DNA of 64,000 nucleotides. Origin: Phascolarctos cinereus. Taxonomy: Eukaryota; Chordata; Mammalia; Diprotodontia; Phascolarctidae. The position numbers and the translations under genes are program-made. Location: the NCBI RefSeq assembly GCF_002099425.1, contig NW_018343987.1, positions 12,711,501-12,775,500 on the forward strand, given 5' to 3'. Of the stretch, positions 10,156 to 22,689 are shown piece after piece. Positions within the stretch are counted from its first letter, which is position 1; the number at the start of each line of letters is the position of its first letter. The notes beneath the pieces are model-generated. The model saw only the letters and a program-made list of their open reading frames with translations, ran no database searches and was not told where the DNA came from.

Positions 10156-12870
10156 TGCTTCTAATACTATATAGACTATTTGAGGAAATAGGTGAAGAAG
10201 GAGTCTTACCAAATTCTTTTTATGATACAAATATGGTGCTGATACCTAAACTGGGAAGAGTCAAAACAGAGAAAGAAAATTATAAACCAATTTCCCTAAT
10301 GAATATAGATCCAAAAAATTTAAATTAAATATTAGCAAATAGATTACAGCAACTTACCACAAGAATAATACACTATGACCAGGTAGGATTTATGCCAGGA
10401 ATGCAAGGCTGGTTCAGTATTAGGAAAATTATCAGTGTAATTGATCATATCAACAACATAACTAACAGAAACTACATCATCATCTCAATAGATGCAGAAA
10501 AAGTGTTTGACAAAATACAACACCCATTAAAACACCAGAGAGCATAGGAATAAGTGGAGTCTTCCTTAAAATAATAAATTTCATCTATCTAAAACCTTCA
10601 GCGAGTATCATATGTAATGGGGACAAGCTAGGAGTATTTTCAATAAGATCAAGGGTGAAACACAGATGTCCATTATCACCACTGTTATTCAATATTGTAC
10701 TGGAAACATTAGCTTTAGCAATAAGAGAAGAAAAAGAAATTGAAGGCATTAGAATAGGTAAAGAAGAAACAAAGCTATCACTATTTGCAGATGATATGAT
10801 GATATACTTAGAGAATCCTAGAGAATCAAGAAAAAAACTACTTGAAATAATAAACAACTTTAGCAAAGTTGCAGGCTATAAAATAAACCCATATCAGTCA
10901 TTGGCATTTCTATATATTATCAACAAAGCCCAACAGCAAGAGATAGAAAGAGAAATTCCATTTAAAGTTACTGTAAACATTATAAAATATTTAGGAGTCT
11001 ACCTACTGAAACAAACCCAGGAACTCTATGAACACAATTAAAAAAACGCTTTCCACACACAAAAAAAGTTATATCTAAATAAGTGGAAAAACATTAGTTG
11101 CTCATGGGCAGGCCAAGCTAATATAAAAAAATGACAATCCTACCTAAGCTAATTTACTTATTCAGTGCCATGCCAATCAAACTACCAAAAAAATTTTTAT
11201 AGAGTTAGAAAAAATAATAGCAAGATTCATTTGAAATAACAAAAGGTCCAGAACATCAAGGGAAATAATGAAAAGAAATGCAGTATAAGGCGGCCTGCCC
11301 ATTCCAAATCTTAAATTGTATTACAAAGCAGTAATCATCAAAACTGCCTGGTACTAGCTAAGAAATAGAATAATGGACCAATGGAATAGGTTAAGTATGC
11401 AAGACACAGTAGTCAACAACTATGGTAATCTATTATTTGATAAACCCAAAGACCTCAGCTTCTGGGACAAGAACTCACTCTTTTAAAAAAATTGCTGGTT
11501 AAACTGGAAAAGAGTATAGCAGAAATTAGGCATAGATCAAAATCTCACACCATATAACAAAATAAAGTCAAAATGGGTTCATGATTTAGATACAAAGGCT
11601 GATACTGTAAGCAAACTGGGAGAGCAAGGAATAGTTTACCTATCAGATTTATGGAGAACAAAAGAATTTATGACCAAACAGGAGATAGAGAACATTATGA
11701 AAATCAAAATGGATAACTTTAATTACATTAAATTGAACATTTTGCACAAAAAACCAATGCAACCAATATTAGAAAGAAAGTAGAAATTTGGGAAAGAATT
11801 TTTACAACCAGTCTCTCTGATAAGGGCTTCATTTCTAAAATACATAGAGAATTAAGTCAAATTTATAAGAATAGAAGTCATTCTCCAATTGATAAATGGT
11901 CAAAGGATATGAACAGACAGTTCTCAGATGAAGAAATTGAAGCCATCTATAGCCATATGAAAAAATGCTCCAAGTCACTATTGATTGGAGAAATGCAAAT
12001 CAAAACAATTCTGAGGTACCACATCACTCCTATCAGATTGGCCAGTATGACAAAACAGGAAAATTATAAGTGTTGGAGGTGTGGGAAAATTGGAACACTG
12101 ATGCATTGTTGATGGAGTTGTAAAATGATCCAACCATTTTGGAGAACAATTTGGAACTATGCCCAAAGGGCTACAAAAATGCACATACCCTTTGATCCAG
12201 CAATAGCACTTCTAGGACTATATCCCAAAGAGATCAAACAAATGGGAAAAGGATCCAAATGTACAAAAATATTTATAGCAGCTCTTTTTGTGGTGGCAAA
12301 GAATTGGAAATTGAGAGGATGCCAGTCAATTGGGTAATGGCTGAACAAGTTGTGGTATATGAATATACTGGAATACTATTGTGCTATAACAAATGATGAG
12401 CAAGCAGACTTCAGAAAAACCTGGAAAGGCTTGTATGGTCTGATGCTGAGTGAAGTGAGCAGAATCAGGAGAACGTTGTATACAGTAACAACCACATTGT
12501 ATGATGACTAATATTGATAGACTTAACTCCACTCAGTAAGGATCTAAGACATCTCCAAAGGCCTCATGATGGAAGATGCTATCCACATATGAAGTAAGAA
12601 CTAAGGAGTTTGAATGAAAATTGAAGCATACTATTTGCTATTTTTTCCTTTCTGGAGGTTCCTCCTATTGGTTCAAATTCTTCCTTACAACATCAATAAT
12701 GTGAAAATATATTTAATAGGAATGTATATACATAGCCTATATCAGATTGCATGACATCTTGTAGACGGAGGTGGGGAGGAAGGGTGAGAAATATTTAAAA
12801 CTCAAAAGCTTATGGAAGTGGTGGTTGATAATTCAAAATTAATTAATTAATTAATAAAAAAAAAAGAGCA
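10156..12870 (+). mobile_element. LINE-1, 5'-truncated in ORF2, sense, inside another L1
   Basis: Begins within the reverse transcriptase region ([17 protein letters not shown], then PISLMNI), includes [20 protein letters not shown] and the catalytic-site motif [15 protein letters not shown] (near 10785-10830), and ends with the ORF2 C-terminus ([48 protein letters not shown]) and an AATT-repeat/poly-A tail at about 12835-12866. Frames are interrupted several times, so it is inactive. Confidence 0.92.
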
Positions 12871-12879
12871 GAAAAAAGA

Positions 12880-15800
12880 AAAAGAAAATGCTTCGGTCTG
12901 TATACAATCAATATCAATTCTTTCTCTGGAGGTGGATATTATGCTTCGTCATTAGTCTTTTGGGATTGTCTTGGATCATTGCATTGCTGAGAATAGCTAA
13001 GTCACTCACAGTTCTTCAACAAACAATATTGTTGTTACTGTGTACAATGTTCTCCAAGTTCTGTTCACTTCACTATGCATCAGTTCGTGTAAGTCTTTCT
13101 AGGTTTTTCTGAAATCATCCCACTCTTCATTTCTTATAGCACAATAACATTCCATTACACTCATACACCACAGTTAGTTAGCCATTCCTCAGTCGATGGG
13201 CATCCCTTTGATTTCCAATTCCTAGTCACCACAAAAAGAGCTGCTATAACTATGTTTATACAAATAGGTTATTTTCCTTTTTTTATGATCTCCTTGGGAT
13301 ACAGACCTAGAAGTAATATTGCTGGCTCAAAGGGTATGCACAGTTTTATAGCCTTTTGTGCATAGTTCCAAATTGCTCTCTAGAATGGTTGGATCAGTTC
13401 ATAACTCCACCAACAATGCATTAGTGTTCCAATTTTCTCACATCTTCTCCAACATTTATCATTTTTCTATTTTTTCATGTTAGCCAATCTGATAGGTATG
13501 ACGTGGTACCTCAGAGTTGTTTTGATTTGCATTTTTCTAATCAATAGTGATTCAGAGCATTTTCTCATATGACTATAGATAGCTTTGATTTCTTTTTCTG
13601 AAAACTGCCTGTTCATATCCTTTGACCATTTATCAATTGGAAAATGTCTTGCATTTTTATAAATTTGACTCAATCTATATATATTTGAGAAATGAGGACT
13701 TTATCAGAGATGCTTATTGCAAACCCCCCCCTTTTCTGCTTTCCTGATTTTAGTTACATTGGTTTTGTTTGAGCAAAAAAATTTTAATTTTATAAAAAAA
13801 AGATCTATTTTACATTTTGTAATGCTCTCTATATCTTCTTTGGCCCTAAATTCTTCCCTTATCCATAAATCTCTCTTAATTTGCTTATGATATCACCCTT
13901 TATGTGTAAATCAAATTTTGACCTTATCTTGGTATATGGTGTGAGATGCTGGTCTATACTTAGCTTCTGCCATACTGTTTTCCCAGAAGTTTTTGTCATA
14001 TAATGAGGTTTTGTTCCAAAAGTTTGGGTCTTTGGACTTACCATGTACTCAACTAGTGTGGTCATTTACTATGATATAATTCTTACCCAATCTATTGCAC
14101 TAATCTAGCACTCATTTTCTTATCCAGTACCAGATTCTTTTGATAATTATCACTTTATAATGCAAATTTGAGATCAGATACAGCTGTTCCACCCTCTTTT
14201 GATTTTTTCATTGATTCCATTGATATTCTTGAGCTTTTGTTCTTCCAGATGAATTGTGTTATTGTTTTTTCTAGTTCTATAAAATACTTTTTGATAAAGT
14301 TTGATTGGATGGCAGTGAATAAATACATTTAGGTAGAATTGCCATTTAAATTATATTGACTTGGTTTACCCTTGAGCAATTATTATTCTTCCAGCTGATT
14401 AGATCTGACTTTATTTGTGTGAAAAGGGTTTCATAGTTGTGTTCATATAGTTCCTGGGTTTGTCTCAGCAGGTAGACTACCAAGTATTTTATATTGTCTA
14501 CAGTTATTTTAAATGGAATTTCTATCTCTTGCCGCTGGGCTTTATTGCTAATATATAGAATGCTGATGATTTATGTGGGTTTATATTGTATCCTGCAACT
14601 TTACTAAAACCATTAATAATTTCAAGTAGTTTTTAATTGATTCTCTAGGATTTTCTAAGTATAACACCATATCATCTGCAAAGAGTGACTGCTTTGTTTC
14701 ATCATCGTCTATTCTAATTCCTTTAATTTCTTTTTCGTCTCTTATTGCATTAGCTAACATTTCTAGTACAAAATGAAATAAAAGTGGTGATAATGGGCAT
14801 CCTTGTTCCACACCTGATGGCATTGGGAAGGTTTCTAGCTTATCCCCATTACAGATAATGCTTGCTGATGGTGTTAGATGAATAATATTTATCATTTTAA
14901 GGTAAGCGCCATTTATTCCTAAGCTCTGTAGTGTTTTTAATAAGAACGAGTGCTGTATTTTGTCAAAGGCTTTTTCTCCATCTATTGAGATAAAATATGA
15001 TTTCTGTTGATATTGTTACTGATATAGGTACACATTCTGATAGTTTGCCTAATATTGAACAAACCCTGCATTCCTGCTATGAACCCTACCTAGTCATAGT
15101 GTATGATCCTTGTGATATATTGCTGTCATCTCTTTGCTAGTGTTTTATTTAAAATTTTTGCATCAATATTCATTAGGGAAAATGGTCTATAATTTTCTTT
15201 CTCTGCTTGGCTCTTCCCGGTTTAGGTATCAGCACCATATTTGTATCATAAAAGACATTTGTAGGACTCCTTTGCCTATTTTTTCAAATAGTGCATAGTA
15301 TTGTGATTAATTGTTCTTTAAATATTTGGTAGGATTCACTTGTGAATCCATGTAGTCCTGGGGATTTTTTCTTAGGAAGTTCATTGATGGCTATTCAATT
15401 TCTCTTTTTATGATTGGGTTATTTAAATTTTTATTTCTGTTAATCTGGGTAACTTGCATTTTTGTAAATATTCATATATTTCATTTAGTCAAATTTATTG
15501 GCATATATTTGGGCAAAATAGCTCTTAATGATTGTCTTAATTTCTTCCTCACTGGTAGTGAATTCATCCTTTTCATTTTTGATAGTAATAATTTGGGGTT
15601 TTTTTCCTGTTTTAAATCAAATTAACATGGTTTATCTAGTTTATTGCTTTTTTTAAATAAAACCAGCTTCTAGTTTTATTTATTGGTTCAATGCTTTTCT
15701 TGCTTTCTGTTTTATTAATCTCTCCTTTGATTTTCAGGATTTCCAATTTGGTGTTTAATTGGGGATTTTTACTAGTTGTTTTTTTTTTAGTTGCATACCC

Positions 15801-17045
15801 AATTCATTGATCTGCTTTTTCTCTATTTTATTGGTGTAAGCAATTAGAGATATAAAATTTCCACTAAGTATCTCTTTGACTGCATCCTATAAATTTTGAT
15901 ATATTGTCTTTTTGTTTGTTATAATTTTCTTTAATGAAATTACCAATTGTTTTTATAATTTCTTCTTTGACCCACTTATTTTTAGTATTAAATTATTTAA
16001 TTTCCAATGAAATTTTAATCTTTCTTTTAACATTGTCCATTATTGAATGTAATTTTTATTGAATTATGATCTGAAAAGGATGCATTTTCTATTTCTGTTT
16101 TTCTGCATTTGGTTGTGATGTTTTTGTGTCTTAATGCAAGGTCAATTTTTGCTTAGGTGCCATGTACTGCTGAGAAAAAGGTATATTTCTTTTTATTCCT
16201 ATTCAATTTTTCTCCAGAGATCTATCATATCTAACTTTTCCAGAATTTTATTCACCTCAACTTTTTTCTTGCTTACTTTTTTTGGTTAGATTTGTCTAGT
16301 TCTAAGAGGGGAAAGTTGAGGTCCCCCACTGGTATAATTTTATTATCTATTTCCTCCTGTAACTCATTCAATTTTTTCTTCAAACATTTAAATACTTTAC
16401 CATTTGGTTCATATATGTTTAACATTGATAAGGTTTAATTGTCTATGGTAATTTTCAGCAAGATACCATTTCCTTCCTTATCTCTTTTAATCAGATCTAT
16501 TTTTACTTTTGCTTTGTCTGAGATCATGATTGCTACCACTACTTTCTTTGCTTCAGCTGAAGCATGACTCATCTTTACCCTGTGTGTATCTCTGTGCTTC
16601 AAATGTGTTTCTTGTAAACAACATATTGTAGGATTCCGGTTTTTAATCCATTCTGCTACCCACTTCCATTTTATGGTTGAGTTCATTCCATTCACATTTA
16701 TAGTTATGACTGTGTATTTCCCTCCATGCTATTATACCTTTGTTTATTCCCCTTGTTTATCTTCCTTCTATTACCCTCCATCCTTTCCTTCCTCCCAAGT
16801 ATTTTTATTTCTGATCACTACCTTCCCCAATCTACCCTCACTTTTATCAGTCCCTCCTCCCCTCTATAATCCCTGTCCATTTTTACTTCCTTATAGGACA
16901 AGATAGATTTCTGTATCCAACTGAGTGCATTTGCTATTCCTTCTTTGAGCCAATTTTTTTTTCTGGGGTGATATTTTCTGGGGTTTCAGAGGTTGATAGG
17001 GGAGAGTGAGAGCAACTACCTTTTCACTCTGCCATCTTGGCTCCA
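12880..17045 (-). mobile_element. LINE-1, antisense, 3' end to 5' end but lacking ORF1
   Basis: Reading leftwards from 17043: GGAGCCAAGATGGCAGAGTG (L1 5' start), a short 5' UTR, then ORF2 from TINVNGMNS...KWKWVAEWIKNRNPTICCLQETH (near 16690-16600), RT motif [20 protein letters not shown] with [17 protein letters not shown] (near 14760-14650), and the 3' end at about 12885. Only about 345 nt separate the 5' end from ORF2 (full L1s need well over 1 kb for 5' UTR plus ORF1), so ORF1 is absent. ORF2 itself is broken many times. Confidence 0.9.
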
Positions 17046-17985
17046 AGAAGTGCTGCTAACGCCTATTCTTGTAATTCTTTCCTCTAACCCAGTTAGTTAT
17101 ACCCTGGATTTATCCTATCACACCAGCTCAGAATAAAGAATTAGAATCTTTCTCTTAACATTTTTCTCTCTATCACTAACATATTTTTCCTCCCAAATAC
17201 TTCTTACTCTTCCTCCAAGGTTACTCAACATATTTGATATATTTAAATTAGCTTGGACAGAGTTTGTTTTACCTAAAGTAAAATTCAGATTGTGACTCCT
17301 CTTACCATAACATATAGATGATTATTTTATTTAATGAAAGCAAAGAAATAAGAGTAATTAGACTGTAACATTTTGAAATTTGAAAAATGTTCTATTGGAA
17401 GAAATAGCAATAAAATACTAGATAGCATCCACCAATCCATTTAATATTATTTTCTTTAATTAATATCACAAAAGTCAACAGAAGTTAAGGTTTTCTGTAT
17501 ACTTCTTATAGTAATTAGCCTTACCCACCCCCTAGAATAGGAGTGGCAACCAATCACAGCTCAAAGAGTATAGGGCAGTAGCACCAAAAAGGAAGGAAAG
17601 AAAAGGAAGGAAGTGTCTATGGCTAATACCTCTTAGGAATGCATTAACCTCTGTCCTCCATGGAGGATGCCTGCAGCCAGCACATAAAAGCAAGAAAAAT
17701 AGGCCTTTAGTGCTATTATTTGGAATTTGATCCTACAAATATTACCCATGTAGAATCACATAGCCTTTGGAGGAGGGAGGGAGGGAGCAGCTCATGGTAT
17801 TCATTCAAGTCAGCATGGCTGGAGGGACGTGGGGTGGATGCTTCTGTGTCTGAGGATGCATTCTCAGGAGCTCTGCATGCTCCTTTAAAGGCAAAGAGAT
17901 TGAGGATCAGTCAAGGTTGACAAATTATTGAATTTGTATTGAATAACAGATTGATGATTTCAGTTTTTTCCCATTGAAAGAGTAT
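17046..17985. other. no gene recognised
   Basis: Lies downstream of exon copy B on its strand. A 66-codon open frame at 17720-17920 has no family signature. Sequence looks mostly unique. Confidence 0.3.
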
Positions 17986-18160
17986 TTGACTGGGAATCAA
18001 AAGACATGAGGTTTTTTTTTTTAGTCCTAGCTCTGCTACTAATTGTCTATGTGACTTCTGGCAAGTCATCTAACCTTTACGATCTCAGTTTCCCTTCTCT
18101 GTAAAATGAGGAGTTTGGATCTTTATGTCCCCTTATAACTCAAAAATTCTGTGATTCAAG
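17985..18160 (+). repeat. MIR copy
   Basis: TTGACTGGGAATCAAAAGAC, AGTCCTAGCTCTGCTACTAAT, CTCAGTTTCCCTTCTCTGTAAAATG and the terminal ATTCTGTGATTC. Confidence 0.75.
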
Positions 18161-18731
18161 GATGTCATATAATAATCTCTTGATAAGATAACCACAGTAG
18201 ATTTTGCCACATCCACAGCACCTTGGAGGAAGACAGAAGCTGCTGACCCACCCCTTTGAAGAAGTTGCCTGATTAAAGCATTTATTTTTCTCAGCTGAAA
18301 TCTGTTATTGGCAGGATAAATGAGAGTTGGACATATAAAGTATTTACACTGATAAGTTACTACTTCATTGTTTCTGTAGAGATCTTGGGACTTCCTGTGG
18401 CTGGACCCAAGCCAATCAAACGATCTACATTTTTCCCACACAAAAATCAATTTGTGACTTGAGAGAAACCCAACTACATAGCAGTTGCTTCTAGGACTGT
18501 GATGGGGTCCAGGTTAGGCTTTGGACATATCAAGAAGATCAGAACTTAAAAGGCTGGTTCCAGGGCTCTGGATTAACTTCAAGGAAATACCAGACACCAA
18601 GGAAGAGGTGGGGATGGGGAAAAACTTTGGGCCATTCAGTAGTTATAGATTAAGAATGCATTGATAACTCCATAAATTATACATCATTTATTTGCTTTCT
18701 TTTGGAATAGAAGACAGAAAACAATTTCTAC

Positions 18732-18827
18732 CTTTAAGAAGTTTTCAGAAGCCATAAAAAGGATCCAGGCAGCTATTGTAGACATTAGCATTAGCAATAT
18801 TTTATAAATATTCATTTTTGAAGCCAT
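18732..18827 (-). CDS. NXPE-type signal-anchor exon, copy B
   Basis: Reading leftwards from 18827, 32 open codons: MASKMNIYKILLMLMS then TIAAWILFMASENFLK. The C-terminal FMASENF is identical to the + strand gene's exon 1. Acceptor TTTTGTCAG ends 9 nt before the ATG; donor GTAGAA follows AAG. No neurexophilin or esterase exon lies between it and copy A at 5065, 13.6 kb downstream, so it would have to splice past copy A or be an orphan. An open frame with both splice sites kept argues for either function or recent origin. Confidence 0.72.
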
Positions 18828-18864
18828 TTCAAGAGTCTGACAAAAGATGAAAATGCATGATGGT

Positions 18865-19055
18865 GGTGGTACAGTGTAAAAGGCACTGTCTCTGAAGTCA
18901 GAAGACTGGAGCTCACATCCCTCCTAAAACAAACCTAATTACGTGATCTAAAGCAAGTTACTTAACCTGGCTTTCTTCATTTGTAAAATGAGAGAGTTAG
19001 ACAAGATGGCTTCTGAAATTTGATTCAGTTTTAAATCAATGAACCTATGATTCTA
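18865..19055 (+). repeat. MIR copy inside NXPE block B
   Basis: GGTACAGTGTAAAAGGCACTG, CTGAAGTCAGAAGACTGGAGC, AAGCAAGTTACTTAACC, TTCATTTGTAAAATGAG and the terminal CCTATGATTCTATC. Confidence 0.72.
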
Positions 19056-19404
19056 TCACATGTAAAAAGGCATCACTTCACTCTCATTTGCCCCTTTTTT
19101 CAGAGAGTTCCAATTCATATAATTGATTTTCACAGCTACTACAAATCTATCCTAGTTTTCATATCTCTGACCATGGGAATGTCAGTCTATAGATAGAGGA
19201 ATATGACACAAGTGTGTCTGGGGATACATAGGGAATCAGTGACCTAAAGAATGCACTTTTATGGTTTTCATGATGACTTCCCAAGCCAATAATGTCCTTC
19301 CTCAGTCATCAGATCAGATCATCAAGATTTTGGTGAATACAGAAAAAATTTTCATTAAAATTTGACAATGCTTACAAATTACTTATATCTTTTAATTCAG
19401 GGCA

Positions 19405-19600
19405 ATGTAATTCAATTCAAAAAGCATTAAGCATGCTAGACATTGCGCTAAGTGCTAGGGATTCACAGACAAAAATGACCGCAGGATTTCCCTCATAGAC
19501 CTACTGAGGAAAATATAATACGTACAGATAAGTAAGTACAAATCATATACAAATCATATAAAAACAAAGTAATGGGGGAGAGGGAAAGAAGTGAATATGC
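19405..19600 (-). mobile_element. L2 LINE 3' end, antisense
   Basis: AAAAGCATTAAGCATGCTAGACATTGCGCTAAGTGCTAGGG matches the reversed L2 3' end, followed by CATAGACCTACTGAGG and the typical A-rich stretch. Confidence 0.65.
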
Positions 19601-19954
19601 ACCTTTTTATAAATTCACAGACCTTTTCCTCCACTTCCATTCTTTTTTGCCAAATTGGCTTCTCTCCTCCAAGTGCTTCCTTCACTACTGTCTTAATTTT
19701 AGTCTCCATTCTAGGACTTTACAATAATGTGCTTCCTTTAAAAACCTAATTTCCTAGAAATTTTCCATTTTAGCTCTTCTACAACCTAGTCTAGCTTTCA
19801 CTTCTAGATAATTCTTATTGCATAGTCCCAGCTTCAAAATAAGAATAAGAATTTACCGTGCCTGTAGATAAAACTATTTTCCACCATTTTCATTCTCTAT
19901 TAGTTGTTTTTACCTCAGTCCGTCAAAGCTACATTAGTATATGAGGAGTAGACT

Positions 19955-20460
19955 TTTAGGCTGTGGTGCACCATGCTGAACTGTCCTGCTCCAGTGCCTC
20001 CCACTTCACACAATCAATTCCAAAGTATTTAAGCAACACCTTGAGAGTGTCCTTCTATCGCTTCTTCTGACCTCCATGTGAACATTTGCCCTCAATGACT
20101 TCTCCATAAGCTTACAATTGGTATTCGAACAACAATGACCAGCCCATCGGAGCTGTGCTCTCTGCAGTAGAGTTTGAACACTTAGCAGTTTAGTTTGAGA
20201 AAGGACCTCAATGTCTTCTATCTTAACCTGTGCTTTATGAACAAAACAGAATTGAAGTAGCTCAAAAGAAACACAAGATGTGCAAACTTAGAGAGTTTAC
20301 CCCAAACATTCACGTGGACTATTTGTCCCTGACCTGTGGTAGAACATTCCAAGCTCCTATTGGTCTGAACAGCCACATATGGATTGAAACATGACTCCAG
20401 CATAATGGTGGTTCTTCCAAAAGGAAGGACAACAACCAAACAACGAGGCTGAGGTGAACA
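19955..20460. mobile_element. RTE LINE 3' part with 5' inversion
   Basis: On the - strand, 20185-20140 reads VQTLLQRAQLRWAGH, the conserved RTE C-terminal segment, and continues leftwards to about 19955 through sequence that needs frame changes (CFGIDCVKWEAL-like end). On the + strand, 20250-20400 reads the next part of the same protein, KMCKLREFTPNIHVDYLSLT then CGRTFQAPIGLNSH (the C..C/H terminal motif of RTE proteins), and ends AAGGACAACAACCAAAC. The two halves are adjacent and face opposite ways, as after twin priming. Confidence 0.75.
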
Positions 20461-20499
20461 TTGACTTCTTTTGGGGGGTTGCTGTTCCACAGCTCCATT

Positions 20500-21840
20500 A
20501 AAAAAATGGCTATAACCTTCCTAACTTGAAGTCTCTAAAATGGGCACAACTTTCCTTATACTTTACTTGGCTCTGCTGTTCCCAAAAAGACTCAGTACAT
20601 GGGGGCCACCATCTTTGTACAGAGCTGGGGCTGGTTGCAGGCTCTGATGCAGAGGAGGAGGAGGAGCTTAGGCCTGGCTGTGGCCATCACCATGGCTGGG
20701 TGGCAGGGAAGCTACTTCAAGGCCTTGGCTGTTTTGCACCTCCCAGCTGGCCAGCTATGGGGGGGCAGGGGAGGGGGGGGAAGGGCCCATTGAGGGCCTC
20801 ATGGTCAAATGTGGGGGAGGGGGAAATGGGACCAATAGGCATGCACCCTTGCCTAGGTCAAGATGCCTCTTGAAGCTTTGTGACCAGGGACTTCTCGGGG
20901 AAGGGACTGAGCCACAACATGTGGGACTTTTCTTCTTTGCAGATGCTAGTCCTGCACTACTGGCAGCTGTTCTATGAGAATAACTTCGCATTCATAGGTG
21001 CGAGCCTGCATGGGCATGCACTGTCCTCCTCTCCCCATCCTCCAAGCCTTGACAAGGTCTCTCAGAGTGTGACTCATTTCCAGAAAGTGCCTTAATGGGA
21101 AATGGTCTTGTCCCTGTGGCTTGGAGGGTCACTTTCTGTCCCCACACCAGGTCAGTCTTAGGCTTAAAAAAGGGGAGGGGGCATTCTAAAGGTACAAGAA
21201 AACAAGAATTTGGGGCAGCTGAGAGATTTCCCAGAAAAAGTGGCCAGAAATCCAAAGGTAGGAAGAAGGTTGTAAAAATGAGCAAACAGGAGAAGAAACC
21301 CACCTTAAAGAGCACTTATGGTGACAAGGATGCTTGAGATACAAACTCCAAAGAAAATGACTTGAATATGCCTATAAACAAAGCCTCAGAGGAAAAAGAG
21401 CTTGAGTTATTATTCCAACCAGAATTCTAGAAGGGATGAAGGAAGTGTTTTAAAAAAAACACCTTAAAATTATTTTAAAATCCAAATGAGAGTGGCAGAG
21501 GGAAAACATGGGGGGAGGAGGAGAGAAAGATATGAAAAAAGGATTAACAGTTTGGAATAAAAAGTACAGAATTTTACCCAAGAACAAACTTTCTGAAAAT
21601 TAGAGGGGTCCAAATAGAAGCCAATGACTATGAAACAACAAAAGAATACAAAACAAAGTCAAAAGGTGGAACAAAGGAAATGTGAGGTGTCTCATTTAAG
21701 ACAAAAAAAAGGACCTGGAAAACAAATCAAGAAGAAAGAATTTCTGAATCTTTGGCCTTCCCAAAAGCTAGGACCAAAAATAGGGCCTGACACCATAATT
21801 TCAAGAAATCATAAAACAAAACTGTTACTTCCCCCAGTAG
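20500..21840 (+). other. unidentified G-rich tract, possible retrocopy or old exon remnant
   Basis: The most GC-rich stretch of the window, with open frames of 115 codons (20526-20873), 71 (20880-21095) and 80 (21095-21337). Notable peptide runs are MGATIFVQSWGWLQAL and LVLHYWQLFYENNFAFIG. From 21240 the + strand reads lysine-rich peptide (SGQKSKGRKKVVKMSKQEKK, then STYGDKDA) with later stops. I cannot assign a family. It could be a degraded processed copy or an untranslated exon. I see no splice-bounded complete coding frame. Confidence 0.25.
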
Positions 21841-21945
21841 AACATTAGGCCCCCTGTGGGCAAGGACTGGTTTATTTTATCCTGGTTACCCAGCCTCTTG
21901 GCCTGCACATACTTGGTGCCTAATAAATCTGTTCTGAGTTGAATT
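21840..21945 (+). mobile_element. L2 LINE 3' end
   Basis: GGCCCCCTGTGGGCAAGGACTGG...TGCCTAATAAATCTGTTCTGA resembles the sense L2 3' terminus (compare 35840-35940). Confidence 0.6.
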
Positions 21946-22685
21946 CCCCCCTCTACCCTGACTCAGATGTTTCTTCTTTCTTTGGTAATTATTAGGGCAC
22001 ACTCAGAGCATAATCCCTTCATAGAATCACCTTGGGTGGATCTTCTGTCATCAGAATTTTCAACTTTGACTAAAGGTGAAAAGAAACAGTGGAGAACAGA
22101 TAGAGATGCAGGAAGAGAGAAACCTGGCATATTAACAAAAAAGTTAACATGAGCTGGCATATAATAGTTTATTTGTCCTGCTCTACCCTCTGTACTCTGA
22201 ACTCCAACCTTTTCCTCAAAACAGCACCTTATGAACAATGGAAATTCAAGTAATTTTATTGACCATAAGACTGACAGCAAAATGACTTCCTTATTGCAGA
22301 GGGACCAAAGAAAAAGGCCTGAAAGAAGTCTTGTAAAGCCATCAATTACTGGATGCAATAGTCAGTGCCTTTGACCACTCTCCCAGCTGTACTGCTACAG
22401 TTGATGGCCTCCACTGTCACCCAGCCTACAACAATACAAAATACTATCTGCAAGTCCTTTAAAAAAACACATTATTAAACAAGTTCCATCTGTATTATCC
22501 AGAAAGAATTGATCATGGACTATCAAAAAGCTATTTAACTTCTGTTTGCATAGATAGATATCCTTATGTGAAGAAGATGAAGAGACTAGTGATTCTTCCA
22601 CACACAAAAAATGGATACAAAATGTTCCACCAAGAGTGACCATTACAGATTTTCACTATTTTCATTACAGATTTTTACAGGACAA
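21946..22685. other. no gene recognised
   Basis: Contains overlapping open frames up to 131 codons on the - strand (21963-22358), without recognisable domain. Composition is ordinary. Lies between NXPE exon copies B and the + gene. Confidence 0.3.
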
Positions 22686-22689
22686 CCAG

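Larger units (their letters stand above)
18200..19190 (-). repeat. duplicated NXPE first-exon block, copy B
   Basis: Partner of 4200-5350 in the same orientation. A MIR-like SINE has inserted at about 18865-19050, between the exon and its aligned upstream sequence. Divergence is visible in every line, so the duplication is old. Confidence 0.62.

Noticed and set aside
10655-11041. Reverse transcriptase frame as a host or retron gene
   Set aside because: The motifs and surrounding order are LINE-1 ORF2, with interruptions before and after.
20526-20873. Glu-rich 115-codon frame as a real gene
   Set aside because: Overlapping frames compete, no intron or family signal; kept only as an unidentified tract.
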